From Bacteroides sp. 519 (lineage in GTDB: Bacteria; Bacteroidota; Bacteroidia; Bacteroidales; Bacteroidaceae), in assembly GCF_010500955.1 (NCBI RefSeq), contig NZ_QVMJ01000004.1:310452-374451 (forward strand): a DNA stretch of 64,000 nt, written 5' to 3'. The position numbers and the translations under genes were made by a program. This document shows, piece by piece, positions 27,527-35,188 of this stretch. Position 1 is the first letter of the stretch; every line of letters begins with the position of its first letter. The notes under the pieces are model-generated. The model did no database searches. It was not told where the DNA came from and saw nothing but the letters and a program-made list of their open reading frames with translations.

Positions 27527-27830
27527 AATGTTGGGATGGTCGGATAAGGCAAAAGAAGATTTAGAAGAAATTTTTGAGTTTTATTTTTTCAAAAATCCGC
27601 AATTAGCCGCAAGAATTCATGATGGAATTTTGGACGAAGCAGAAAGATTAATAGAATGGCCGGAAGTAGGACAAATTGAAGATGAATTAGTTAGGTTTAA
27701 TCTTGAATATCCGTTTCGGAGACTTGTTACAAGGAATGGTTTATTTAAATTGATCTATTATATAGTTGATGATAGCGTAATCATTTCACGTGTATGGTGT
27801 TGTCGTAAAGATCCTTTAGATTTTGAATAA
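27519..27830 (+). CDS. ParE/RelE-superfamily toxin
   Basis: 103 residues. The fold is recognisable: two N-terminal helices (SDKAKEDLEEIFEFYFFKNP, AARIHDGILDEAERLIEWPE), then 'EYPFRRLVTRNGLFKLIYYI' and 'DSVIISRVWCCRKDP'. ParE toxins poison gyrase; RelE toxins cut mRNA on the ribosome. The sequence is closer to ParE (helical hairpin, R-LV-x-NG-F-KLIYYI). It overlaps the antitoxin gene by 8 bases, indicating translational coupling. Confidence 0.88.
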   Translation: MSKMLGWSDKAKEDLEEIFEFYFFKNPQLAARIHDGILDEAERLIEWPEVGQIEDELVRFNLEYPFRRLVTRNGLFKLIYYIVDDSVIISRVWCCRKDPLDFE

Positions 27831-27838
27831 TATAATAG

Positions 27839-27886
27839 AAAAGCCCTTTTCAATTGATAGTACTTTATCATTGAAAAGGGCTTTTA
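27839..27886. terminator. Strong bidirectional terminator
   Basis: AAAAGCCCTTTTCAATTGAT pairs with ATCATTGAAAAGGGCTTTT (one bulge) between the convergent toxin and lgt genes. The A and T tracts on both sides allow function in either direction. Confidence 0.9.
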
Positions 27887-27898
27887 CTATTAACTCTA

Positions 27899-28774
27899 TT
27901 ATCGTTTTATCTCCGGTTTCATCTTATCCAGTTTCTTTCCCGCGAATATGCAAGCCAAACCAAGGATAATGAAAGGAACACTTAGCCATTGTCCCATATT
28001 AAACTGCATGCCATCTTCGAAGGTTACCTGGTTTTCTTTCAGGAATTCAATAAAGAAACGGAAGGTAAAGATGAGTGTAAGACACAAACCGAAGAAGAAG
28101 CCCCGGTGTAATTTAGTACTGTACTTTTTGTACAAGTAGATCATGATAAAGAAGAATAAGAGATATGCCAGTGCCTCGTATAGCTGTGCCGGATGTCGTG
28201 GAACCATTCCGGCTTCGGAATTGTTGGCAAATATAAAAGCCCATGGAACATCGGTGGCCTTACCTATAATTTCGGAGTTCATTAAGTTAGCCAAACGGAT
28301 AAAGCAGGCTGTTATAGGAGTAGCTACTGCAATCATATCGAGAACATCTACGTAGTTGAGTTTTGTTTTCCGTACGTAAAGCCAAAGTGCAATTATTAGC
28401 CCTATGGTGCCTCCATGGCTGGCAAGGCCTGAATAACCTTTAAAGTGCCATTTTCCTGCAACATCAATATGTATAGGCAGAATAACTTCTAACGGACTTT
28501 GAACAAGAAGTTCGGGTTGGTAAAATATAACATGTCCTAAGCGGGCACCTATTAAAATACCAAAGAAACAATAGAAGAAGAGTGGTTCGAACTTCTTTTC
28601 CGGTATTTTCTTGTCCCTGTATTGGTAACGTACAATTATATAGGCAAAGAAAAGGCCTACACCCCATAAAAGCCCGTAGTATCTGAGTGGTATACCAAAT
28701 ATCTTGAATAATTCAGGATTCGGATCCCATACAACCTGCATGGGCACTGCCATTAAATTCATTAGGTTAGTCAT
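27899..28774 (-). CDS. lgt: Prolipoprotein diacylglyceryl transferase
   Basis: 291 residues with about seven membrane helices. Lgt moves diacylglycerol from phosphatidylglycerol to the lipobox Cys, the first step in lipoprotein maturation; the many SusD-like lipoproteins nearby depend on it. Motifs: '[18 protein letters not shown]' (His-Gly-Gly), '[20 protein letters not shown]' (the Arg-x-x-N-x-x-x-x-E-x-x-G signature) and '[14 protein letters not shown]'. There are ATGs at codons 1, 5 and 8; the exact start is uncertain. It follows panE by 33 bases on the same strand. Confidence 0.96.
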   Translation of the reverse strand: MTNLMNLMAVPMQVVWDPNPELFKIFGIPLRYYGLLWGVGLFFAYIIVRYQYRDKKIPEKKFEPLFFYCFFGILIGARLGHVIFYQPELLVQSPLEVILPIHIDVAGKWHFKGYSGLASHGGTIGLIIALWLYVRKTKLNYVDVLDMIAVATPITACFIRLANLMNSEIIGKATDVPWAFIFANNSEAGMVPRHPAQLYEALAYLLFFFIMIYLYKKYSTKLHRGFFFGLCLTLIFTFRFFIEFLKENQVTFEDGMQFNMGQWLSVPFIILGLACIFAGKKLDKMKPEIKR

Positions 28775-28807
28775 ATTCTCTCTGTTTATTACTCTTGTAA
28801 GAGCAGG

Positions 28808-29713
28808 TTAATTAAATTTTGCAGCAACTTTGTTGTATGTAGGGGTTTCAACGCCACATTCTTTGGCCAAAGTTATCAGATCGAATAACAATCCCTGTAC
28901 TTCCGAGTCGTGACCGCGTTCCATGTCTTTTTGCATAGATGCTGTGCTTTGCGGATCAAGCTTATCAATTACTTTAAGATTATATTCAATCATATCTTCC
29001 GGAAACTCAATACCAAGTTTAATACCAATTTCAGTACTTTCCCGGGATAATCCTATAAATGTATCACGAATTTCTCCCGGTTTTTGCACTTCACCCATAG
29101 GTACATTATAGTAAGCCCCGGTACATGCCATAGCCGATATAAACGACCATTTAATAAATGTGTCTAGCTTGATATCGTTTGATATTTCGGCTTTTATTCC
29201 ACTTTCTATCAAATCGTTTTGTACATCTTTCAATAAATCGGGCGATACGTTTGTACCTTTGTGCGCACCAAACACCATGCGGAAGATGGTTCCCATTTGG
29301 GTAATCTCGCCCGGTGCCGAAATAAATCCTACTATATAAATACAACCATCCAGAACAGTGATTCCCGGTAGATATTGTTGTAGTTTTGGGCCTGTACCAT
29401 ATACATTAAGGATAGGAATTACAATTGTACCTTTGTGTGATGCCCTTTTTATCAGATCGATAATAGAATCTATCGAGTATCCTTTTACGCAAACAAAGAT
29501 AACATCTGCTTTATCTGTATATTCTTCGGCTGTGCAGGCCTTGATGTGAATTGTATGATTGCCTTTTAGCCCGGATTTTAGTTTTAATCCGTTGGATTGT
29601 ATAGCTTTGAGATGTTCGCCCCGGGCAATACAGGTAACATCCTTGCCTGCAAGGGTAAGAAAAGCTGCTATACTACCACCAACTCCGCCGGTACCGGCTA
29701 TAAGATAGTTCAT
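28808..29713 (-). CDS. 2-dehydropantoate 2-reductase (ApbA/PanE family)
   Basis: 301 residues. The N-terminal Rossmann motif is LIAGTGGVGGSIAAFLTLAG. The middle holds 'ADVIFVCVKGYSIDSIIDLI' with the conserved Lys-type 'VKGY' motif, and the C-terminal helical domain has 'WSFISAMACTGAYYNVPMGE' and 'PQSTASMQKDMERGHDSEVQ' including the family's S-M-x-x-D motif. It would reduce ketopantoate to pantoate with NADPH in coenzyme A synthesis, though this family has paralogues with other 2-keto substrates. Neighbours are lgt and ychF, so context gives no further help. Confidence 0.9.
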   Translation of the reverse strand: MNYLIAGTGGVGGSIAAFLTLAGKDVTCIARGEHLKAIQSNGLKLKSGLKGNHTIHIKACTAEEYTDKADVIFVCVKGYSIDSIIDLIKRASHKGTIVIPILNVYGTGPKLQQYLPGITVLDGCIYIVGFISAPGEITQMGTIFRMVFGAHKGTNVSPDLLKDVQNDLIESGIKAEISNDIKLDTFIKWSFISAMACTGAYYNVPMGEVQKPGEIRDTFIGLSRESTEIGIKLGIEFPEDMIEYNLKVIDKLDPQSTASMQKDMERGHDSEVQGLLFDLITLAKECGVETPTYNKVAAKFN

Positions 29714-29715
29714 TG

Positions 29716-29806
29716 AATTTAGTAGTTAGTAGCTAGTAGTTAGTAGCTAGTAGATTAGAACTGCATAGTTCTACTGACTACTGGCTACTAACTACTGACT
29801 ACTGAT
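29716..29806. repeat. Inverted repeat built of TAGTAGTTAGTAGC words, sibling of 11766-11854
   Basis: TAGTAGTTAGTAGCTAGTAG and its inverse complement (CTACTGACTACTGGCTACTA) flank a short loop containing GAACTGCATAGTTC, itself a palindrome. It lies between the stop of ychF and the start of the panE-like gene. Confidence 0.85.
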
Positions 29807-30909
29807 TAAACATTAAACCGGAAGTGCATAATATCACCATCCTGTACAATATATTCTTTTCCTTCTACGCTAAGTTTGCCAGCCTCTTTAACAGCAGCTT
29901 CCGAACCGTATTTAATAAAATCATCATATTTAATAACCTCGGCACGGATGAATCCTTTTTCAAAGTCGGTATGGATTACAGCGGCACATTGGGGTGCTTT
30001 GCTACCTTTAAGGTATGTCCATGCCCTGACTTCCTGTACACCGGCAGTAAGGTATGTTTCCAGATCAAGTAATTTATATGCAGCTTTAATAAGGCGTGAT
30101 ACTCCCGATTCTTCCAGACCGGCTTCTTCAAGAAACATTTGGCGGTCTTCGTAAGTTTCCAGTTCGGCAATATCCGATTCGGTTTTTGCAGCCACTATCA
30201 ATATATCGGCGTTTTCGTCTTTTACAGCTTCGCGAACCATATCAACGTATTTGTTACCGCTTACAGCACTGGCTTCATCTACATTACATACATATAATAC
30301 AGGTTTGCTTGTAAGCAGAAATAATTCGCGTGCAACCTTCTGTTCGTCTTTCGTGTCGAATTCAACGCTGCGGGCAGATTTTCCTTGTTCCAGTGCTTCT
30401 TTATACTTCACCAATACATCGTATGCAAGTTTAGCTGTTTTGTCGCCACCGGTTTGCGCCTGTTTTTGAACTTTCTGAATACGGCTTTCGATAGTTTCAA
30501 GGTCTTTCAGCTGAAGTTCGTAGTCGATAATTTCTTTATCACGAACCGGATTTACACTACCATCTACATGGGTTACGTTCTCGTCATCGAAACAACGCAA
30601 TACGTGTAAGATAGCATCTGTTTCGCGAATGTTGGCAAGGAACTTGTTTCCTAAACCTTCGCCTTTGCTGGCTCCTTTAACCAATCCGGCTATATCAACT
30701 ATTTCTACTGTAGTTGGAACGATGCGTTGCGGATGAATTAATTCGGCCAGTTTATTTAATCTTTCGTCGGGAACAGTAATTACCCCTACATTGGGTTCTA
30801 TTGTACAAAAAGGAAAGTTAGCAGCTTGTGCTTTAGCGTTTGATAAACAGTTAAAAAGAGTGGACTTTCCTACGTTAGGCAATCCCACTATACCACATTG
30901 TAATGCCAT
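29806..30909 (-). CDS. ychF: Ribosome-associated ATPase/GTPase YchF
   Basis: 367 residues. It belongs to the Obg-like family but prefers ATP. N-terminal P-loop [18 protein letters not shown]2 and G3 '[16 protein letters not shown]', a coiled-coil insert ([18 protein letters not shown]), and a C-terminal TGS domain ending in '[20 protein letters not shown]'. The role is in stress response and translation. The start at 30909 has a -7 box 60 bases upstream on the minus strand. Confidence 0.97.
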   Translation of the reverse strand: MALQCGIVGLPNVGKSTLFNCLSNAKAQAANFPFCTIEPNVGVITVPDERLNKLAELIHPQRIVPTTVEIVDIAGLVKGASKGEGLGNKFLANIRETDAILHVLRCFDDENVTHVDGSVNPVRDKEIIDYELQLKDLETIESRIQKVQKQAQTGGDKTAKLAYDVLVKYKEALEQGKSARSVEFDTKDEQKVARELFLLTSKPVLYVCNVDEASAVSGNKYVDMVREAVKDENADILIVAAKTESDIAELETYEDRQMFLEEAGLEESGVSRLIKAAYKLLDLETYLTAGVQEVRAWTYLKGSKAPQCAAVIHTDFEKGFIRAEVIKYDDFIKYGSEAAVKEAGKLSVEGKEYIVQDGDIMHFRFNV

Positions 30910-30969
30910 ATTAAGTTGAAAATTGAAATTTCATGTTGAAAACTGCCAAATGAATGGCTTTATTGGTTG

Positions 30970-30977
30970 CAAAGATA
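30970..30977 (-). promoter_or_regulatory. -7 box for ychF
   Basis: The minus strand reads TATCTTTG, a full match to TAnnTTTG. Confidence 0.6.
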
Positions 30978-31073
30978 GCAGAAAACTATCAAAAAACACC
31001 TGAAAACTATCTGATGTTAATTTTCACCCCAAATCATAATTGTTCTTATCCCGTCCATATTCGATATGAGCCA

Positions 31074-31081
31074 TACATTTG
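31074..31081 (+). promoter_or_regulatory. -7 box for the first ECF sigma gene
   Basis: TACATTTG, 63 bases before the ATG. About 30 bases upstream lies AAATCATAATTGTTCTT, which has a close counterpart (AATTCATAATTGTTTTT) ahead of the second sigma gene. Confidence 0.6.
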
Positions 31082-31144
31082 CATCATCATTGATTTACGA
31101 AACAAAAAATAAAAAGAATAATAACCCCTTTAAAATTAACCCGT

Positions 31145-31654
31145 ATGAAAAGTAGTAGTTTCAATTTCAGAGAAAGTTTGGTAAGTGTTCAAAGTGACTT
31201 ATTACATTTTGCGTATAAATTAACCTCGAATAGCGAAGAAGCTAATGATTTGTTGCAGGAAACCTCATTAAAAGTATTGGATAACGAAGATAAGTTTACT
31301 CCGGATACAAACTTTAAAGGTTGGGTTTACACCATTATGCGTAATATCTTTATAAACAACTACCGTAAGATAGTGCGCGAACAAACTTATGTTGATACTA
31401 CAGATAATCTTTACCACCTTAACTCGTCACAAGAATCTGGTTTTGAGTCGACCGATAGTGCTCACGACCTGAAAGAAATGAAAGCTATTGTAGGAAAATT
31501 ACCAGTAGAATATCGTCAGCCTTTTTCAATGTATGTTGCAGGCTTTAAGTATAGAGAAATTGCAGAAAAAATGGATTTGCCTTTAGGTACAGTTAAAAGT
31601 AGAATACATTTTACCCGTCAAAGGCTTCAAGAGGAGTTAAAGGATTATAGATAG
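31145..31654 (+). CDS. ECF-type RNA polymerase sigma factor, copy 1
   Basis: 169 residues. Region 2 spans about residues 10-75 (SDLLHFAYKLTSNSEEANDL, NFKGWVYTIMRNIFINNYRK), and region 4 about 110-165 (LPVEYRQPFSMYVAGFKYRE, then MDLPLGTVKSRIHFTRQRL). These short sigma factors direct transcription of envelope or stress genes. No anti-sigma factor gene with a membrane anchor is adjacent. The second sigma gene, of identical length, follows 183 bases later with a similar upstream region, so this is a tandem duplication that includes the promoter. Confidence 0.95.
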   Translation: MKSSSFNFRESLVSVQSDLLHFAYKLTSNSEEANDLLQETSLKVLDNEDKFTPDTNFKGWVYTIMRNIFINNYRKIVREQTYVDTTDNLYHLNSSQESGFESTDSAHDLKEMKAIVGKLPVEYRQPFSMYVAGFKYREIAEKMDLPLGTVKSRIHFTRQRLQEELKDYR

Positions 31655-31775
31655 GGTTTTACCAACCACCTACTTTCTATCAAAACACCACCCAAAAACT
31701 ATCTTAAATGGGTTAATGATAGTTTTTGGCCCAATTCATAATTGTTTTTGGTCTCTTGTTTTTTTCTGCCGGGCA

Positions 31776-31783
31776 TATCTTTG
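31776..31783 (+). promoter_or_regulatory. -7 box for the second ECF sigma gene
   Basis: TATCTTTG, 54 bases before the ATG at 31838 and after an in-frame ATG at 31742, which is therefore not the start. Confidence 0.6.
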
Positions 31784-31837
31784 CACTGTAATTATGTTAA
31801 GAAAAAGAATAGTAACCCCCACATAAAATTAGGTAAT

Positions 31838-32347
31838 ATGAAAAGTGATTTTAGTTTCAGGAAAAACCTGATAAACGTACAGGATGATTTATTACGTTTT
31901 GCATATAAGTTAACATCAGATACAGAAGAAGCCAATGATTTGCTACAGGAAACTTCGTTAAAAGCATTGGATAATGAAGATAAATTTACCCCTGATACAA
32001 ACTTTAAAGGTTGGGTATCTACTATAATGCGTAATATCTTTATTAATAATTACCGTAAGAATGCCCGCGAACAAACATTTGTTGATACAACAGATAACCT
32101 CTATCATTTAAATCTGTCGCAAGACTCGGGATTTGAAACTACTGATAGTGCATACGATTTAAAGGAGATGCGACGCATTGTTGCTGCTTTATCGGCAGAA
32201 TACCGTCAACCATTCTCCATGTATGTAGCCGGATTTAAATATAGAGAAATAGCCGATAAAATGGATCTGCCATTGGGTACTGTTAAAAGCAGAATCCATT
32301 TTACCCGCCAGAAGTTACAGAGTGACTTAAGAGATTTCAGAAACTAA
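31838..32347 (+). CDS. ECF-type RNA polymerase sigma factor, copy 2
   Basis: 169 residues, exactly the length of copy 1 and nearly collinear with it: the blocks TSLKxLDNEDKFTPDTNFKGW, RNIFINNYRK and FSMYVAGFKYREIAxKMDLP are shared. Differences cluster in the linker between regions 2 and 4 (copy 2 has RRIVAALSAEYRQP) and at the C-terminus (LQSDLRDFRN). The DNA-contacting helix of region 4 (LPLGTVKSRIHFTRQ) is the same, so the two may read overlapping promoters. The leader shares AAGAATA-N-TAACCCC with copy 1. The gene ends 4 bases from the stop of the convergent phosphatase gene. Confidence 0.95.
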   Translation: MKSDFSFRKNLINVQDDLLRFAYKLTSDTEEANDLLQETSLKALDNEDKFTPDTNFKGWVSTIMRNIFINNYRKNAREQTFVDTTDNLYHLNLSQDSGFETTDSAYDLKEMRRIVAALSAEYRQPFSMYVAGFKYREIADKMDLPLGTVKSRIHFTRQKLQSDLRDFRN

Positions 32348-32351
32348 GAAT

Positions 32352-33605
32352 TTAATTAATAATAGATTTATAAAGGGTTTTAACCTGTTCCCATTTATAA
32401 TAGGGTTTTGCTGTGGGGCTGCCGAGAGGCAGCCTCACTTCGTTTTCATTATGTAGCAACTTCACAATAACTTCTCCTTTTTTATTCTTGAAGAATATTA
32501 ATTGCAGATTGGCTCCCATGGGCGATATGCGGAAATCTTGCCATGCCTGATAGTATTTCTTGGGGTCGGTTTCCTGATTATTGCAACCTTCTACCTGCAT
32601 AAGCGCCAGTAAACGGATAAGGTTGGTATCATGGCCAAAACGAAGATCGGCATAGGGAGTTTGTTCCTGGATTGCCTTATCGGCACTTTCGATAATGTTT
32701 TTTAGTAGCGATGTTGCACTTAGTGGCGCTATCCCCTCATTAATAGGGCAGTTGCCATTGCATACATACATCCGGTAGTTTACTGTTTCCCAGATATTGA
32801 ATAGTTCTTCGTTTTCGAATATATCGTAGAATGTTACCGGTAGTTCTACATCTTGCATATCAGCAGCAATCCAGTATAAGCCCTGCATAAGTTTTACGGG
32901 TTTTTCGATGGATTCCGGTTGTTTGAATAACGATTTCATTAAACGTTCCGGATGAATGTTGGCGGCTTCGAACTTATCGAACTCTTTTTTCCATGGGGTG
33001 TCTTCGGAATATAGTTGTTCGTGCTGTGGCGAAGTATAGGCAATGTAAGACATATTGCGCTTGCTTGCTTCGCGGATTATTTGCAGTGAAGGGTTTAATT
33101 CCTTCAATTGTTCGCAAAAGGCAGCCATACTTATTATGCAACGGGGAGAAGTGCTTGAGTTGGCCAATACTTTGGCATCTTTTTTAAATAGTTGCGGATA
33201 GTTTTTGTATAGACGCTTGGCTATGGCTTTGTGCTGACGTTCGCCCAGCGGGGTTAGATCTCCGCCGCGGCCTTGTGCATCTTCCCATACTTTGTAAAGC
33301 CGTTGCCTTACATCTTCGCCCAAAGCAGTTAGGTTATTTTGTTCTTTTTCGAATATATCTAAAACCTCCAGGTAGCGTTCGTCGGATGTCATCCAACGGG
33401 AGCCGTGACGGCCGTAATGGCTTACATAAAAAGGTGTGTATCCTTTAGGAACAGGGGTTTGTACTCCATTGGGTTTGGGATATGCATAGTATATGCTGCC
33501 CATCTTTTCGGGGCTTTGCAGTATTTCGTTGCGTAGGTTTTGTGCTGTAGCTGTTCCAATAAAACAGCTAATGAGCAGTGTGTATATAAATATTGTTTGC
33601 TTCAT
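32352..33605 (-). CDS. Histidine-type phosphatase (MINPP-like), secreted
   Basis: 417 residues with a signal peptide (ISCFIGTATAQ). The catalytic RHGSR motif is at residues 66-70 (VSHYGRHGSRW), and the second motif FGHDTNLI near residue 323 supplies the His-Asp pair. These are the hallmarks of histidine acid phosphatases, and the whole resembles Bacteroides multiple-inositol-polyphosphate phosphatases. Substrates could be phytate or phosphate esters on a glycan. It is the last gene of the PUL, one base after the GH28 stop (33607), so the two are coupled. Confidence 0.88.
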   Translation of the reverse strand: MKQTIFIYTLLISCFIGTATAQNLRNEILQSPEKMGSIYYAYPKPNGVQTPVPKGYTPFYVSHYGRHGSRWMTSDERYLEVLDIFEKEQNNLTALGEDVRQRLYKVWEDAQGRGGDLTPLGERQHKAIAKRLYKNYPQLFKKDAKVLANSSTSPRCIISMAAFCEQLKELNPSLQIIREASKRNMSYIAYTSPQHEQLYSEDTPWKKEFDKFEAANIHPERLMKSLFKQPESIEKPVKLMQGLYWIAADMQDVELPVTFYDIFENEELFNIWETVNYRMYVCNGNCPINEGIAPLSATSLLKNIIESADKAIQEQTPYADLRFGHDTNLIRLLALMQVEGCNNQETDPKKYYQAWQDFRISPMGANLQLIFFKNKKGEVIVKLLHNENEVRLPLGSPTAKPYYKWEQVKTLYKSIIN

Positions 33606-33606
33606 C

Positions 33607-35007
33607 TTATTTCTTGTTTACACGTACTGTATTCTGTTCTTTTATGTCTCCTCCAATTTGTTTGGGTTTGGGATTACTCCAACGTACATTGCAATCGTTG
33701 ATAGTGATATCCGAAGCTGTATCCAGATAGAATGCATACGTTTTATCGTGAATAAATCCTTCGCCGTTGCAGGGGCGTTTATCGTATATGCCACCGGGAT
33801 AAGAAGTTCGTTTCGTCAGGTTAATATCTACATCGCTGAAGTAGATGTGATTCACTTTATCCTGCGTATCACCACCCACAAAAATTCCATTCTCGCTGGT
33901 ACATTTAATGTTGTTGAAGAAGATGTTGCTTACCTCGCCCGAGCGTCCTTCGGTAGCTCCTTTGGGGAAACGCCAACCGGCATCTTTATGGTTGCCAATG
34001 GCTCGCGGGTAAGAGGTTACATAAATGGGTTCTGCCTTTCCCCACCACACATCGGAGAAGAATAAGCAATCTACTATCATATTAGAGAAGATAATGTTGC
34101 TTACTGTACCTTCGTCGCGGTTTTGTATGCCAATACCTCTGTTGCTGGCTTTGATTATGCAGTTCTCGAAAATAACATTATCTATGCTGTCCATATTCTC
34201 GGAGCCTATTTTAATGGCACACGAACGGGAAGTCATTACACAGTTAGTTACTACAATGTCTTCGCATGGGCCGTACTCTTGAAATTCCCGGCGGTTTTTG
34301 AGGCAGATGCAATCATCGCCCGACTCAATGAAACAATTGGCTATTCTTACTTTCCGCGAGTGGTCGAGGTCGATACCGTCGCCGTTGCGTACTTTCAGGT
34401 TATTTATCAGGCTGATGCCTTCAATAAGGGCATCGTAACAACCAATCAGGTGGATGGTCCAGTAAGCGCTGTTACCAATGGTTATATCGCGTATAACAAC
34501 CTTTTTAGCATTAATAAGGGTTAATACATGTGGGCGGGGGTCAAAGTTGGTTATAGGCTTTAGTTGGTAAGAGTCGTTTAGTTCCTCGCCCATGAACGAA
34601 ATTCCGTTTCCGTCTATTTCGCCTTTTCCGGTTATAGAGATGTTTTCTATATCCTGTCCATAGAGCCACATCATTCCTTCGCCTTCGTTTTCGCGGAATG
34701 CACTGATTTGATAGATGCTCTCGTTGGGGTTAGCCAGTAGTTTGGAGTTAACTTGCAAGTGCAGGTCTATGTTCGAGGCCAGTTTTAACGGGCCCGACAG
34801 GAATGTATATCCGGTGGGGAAGAGCACTTGTCCGCCACCATTTTTTGCACAGGCGTCGATGGCGGTTTGTATGGCTACAGCATCATCGGTGGTGCCGTTG
34901 CCTAGGGCACCGTAGTCTAAAACATTGAATACGTTTTTAGGTGTGTTTGCACAGGATGCTAGTAGGAGTAGGGAAAGGATGATTCCCGGTAGTTTTATTG
35001 GTTTCAT
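33607..35007 (-). CDS. Glycoside hydrolase family 28-like lipoprotein (polygalacturonase fold)
   Basis: 466 residues. Lipobox LLLASC (Cys 19). The right-handed beta-helix begins with NVLDYGALGNGTTDDAVAIQ, the usual pectinase N-terminus. Catalytic region: RNGDGIDLDHSRKV, then IESGDDCICLKN (Asp-Asp pair), then SCAIKIGSEN where GH28 has GHG-S, and NRGIGIQNRD where classical enzymes have an RIK motif. The active-site aspartates are present; the later motifs are those of the rhamnogalacturonan or exo-acting branch rather than the classical endo-enzyme. It probably acts at the cell surface or in the periplasm on a uronic-acid chain. Confidence 0.9.
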   Translation of the reverse strand: MKPIKLPGIILSLLLLASCANTPKNVFNVLDYGALGNGTTDDAVAIQTAIDACAKNGGGQVLFPTGYTFLSGPLKLASNIDLHLQVNSKLLANPNESIYQISAFRENEGEGMMWLYGQDIENISITGKGEIDGNGISFMGEELNDSYQLKPITNFDPRPHVLTLINAKKVVIRDITIGNSAYWTIHLIGCYDALIEGISLINNLKVRNGDGIDLDHSRKVRIANCFIESGDDCICLKNRREFQEYGPCEDIVVTNCVMTSRSCAIKIGSENMDSIDNVIFENCIIKASNRGIGIQNRDEGTVSNIIFSNMIVDCLFFSDVWWGKAEPIYVTSYPRAIGNHKDAGWRFPKGATEGRSGEVSNIFFNNIKCTSENGIFVGGDTQDKVNHIYFSDVDINLTKRTSYPGGIYDKRPCNGEGFIHDKTYAFYLDTASDITINDCNVRWSNPKPKQIGGDIKEQNTVRVNKK

Positions 35008-35040
35008 AGGGTTATTATTTTATTAACTATAATCAAATGT

Positions 35041-35186
35041 TGTTGCCGCATGGAATTCCCCGCCCTTGAGGGGCGGGGTGGCCTTTAGGCCGGGGCGGGG
35101 AGTATATTATCTGCATAGTGGTATCACCCCCCTCTCCGCCCTTTGGGCACCTCTCCCCTCTAGGGAGAGGAATTCCATGCGGCAAA
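35041..35186. repeat. Inverted repeat with GCCGCATGGAATTCC ends, between GH92 and GH28 genes
   Basis: TTGCCGCATGGAATTCC (from 35043) is mirrored by GGAATTCCATGCGGCAA (35169-35185). Inside are GC-rich hairpin words (GCCCTTGAGGGGC, GGCCTTTAGGCC, GCCCTTTGGGC, CCCCTCTAGGGAG). It carries the GCCGCATGG core shared by several other inverted repeats in the window. Confidence 0.9.
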
Positions 35187-35188
35187 GT

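Noticed and set aside
34123..34524. A 133-codon plus-strand frame inside the GH28 gene
   Set aside because: Shadow of the GH28 coding sequence; composition follows the opposite strand's codons.
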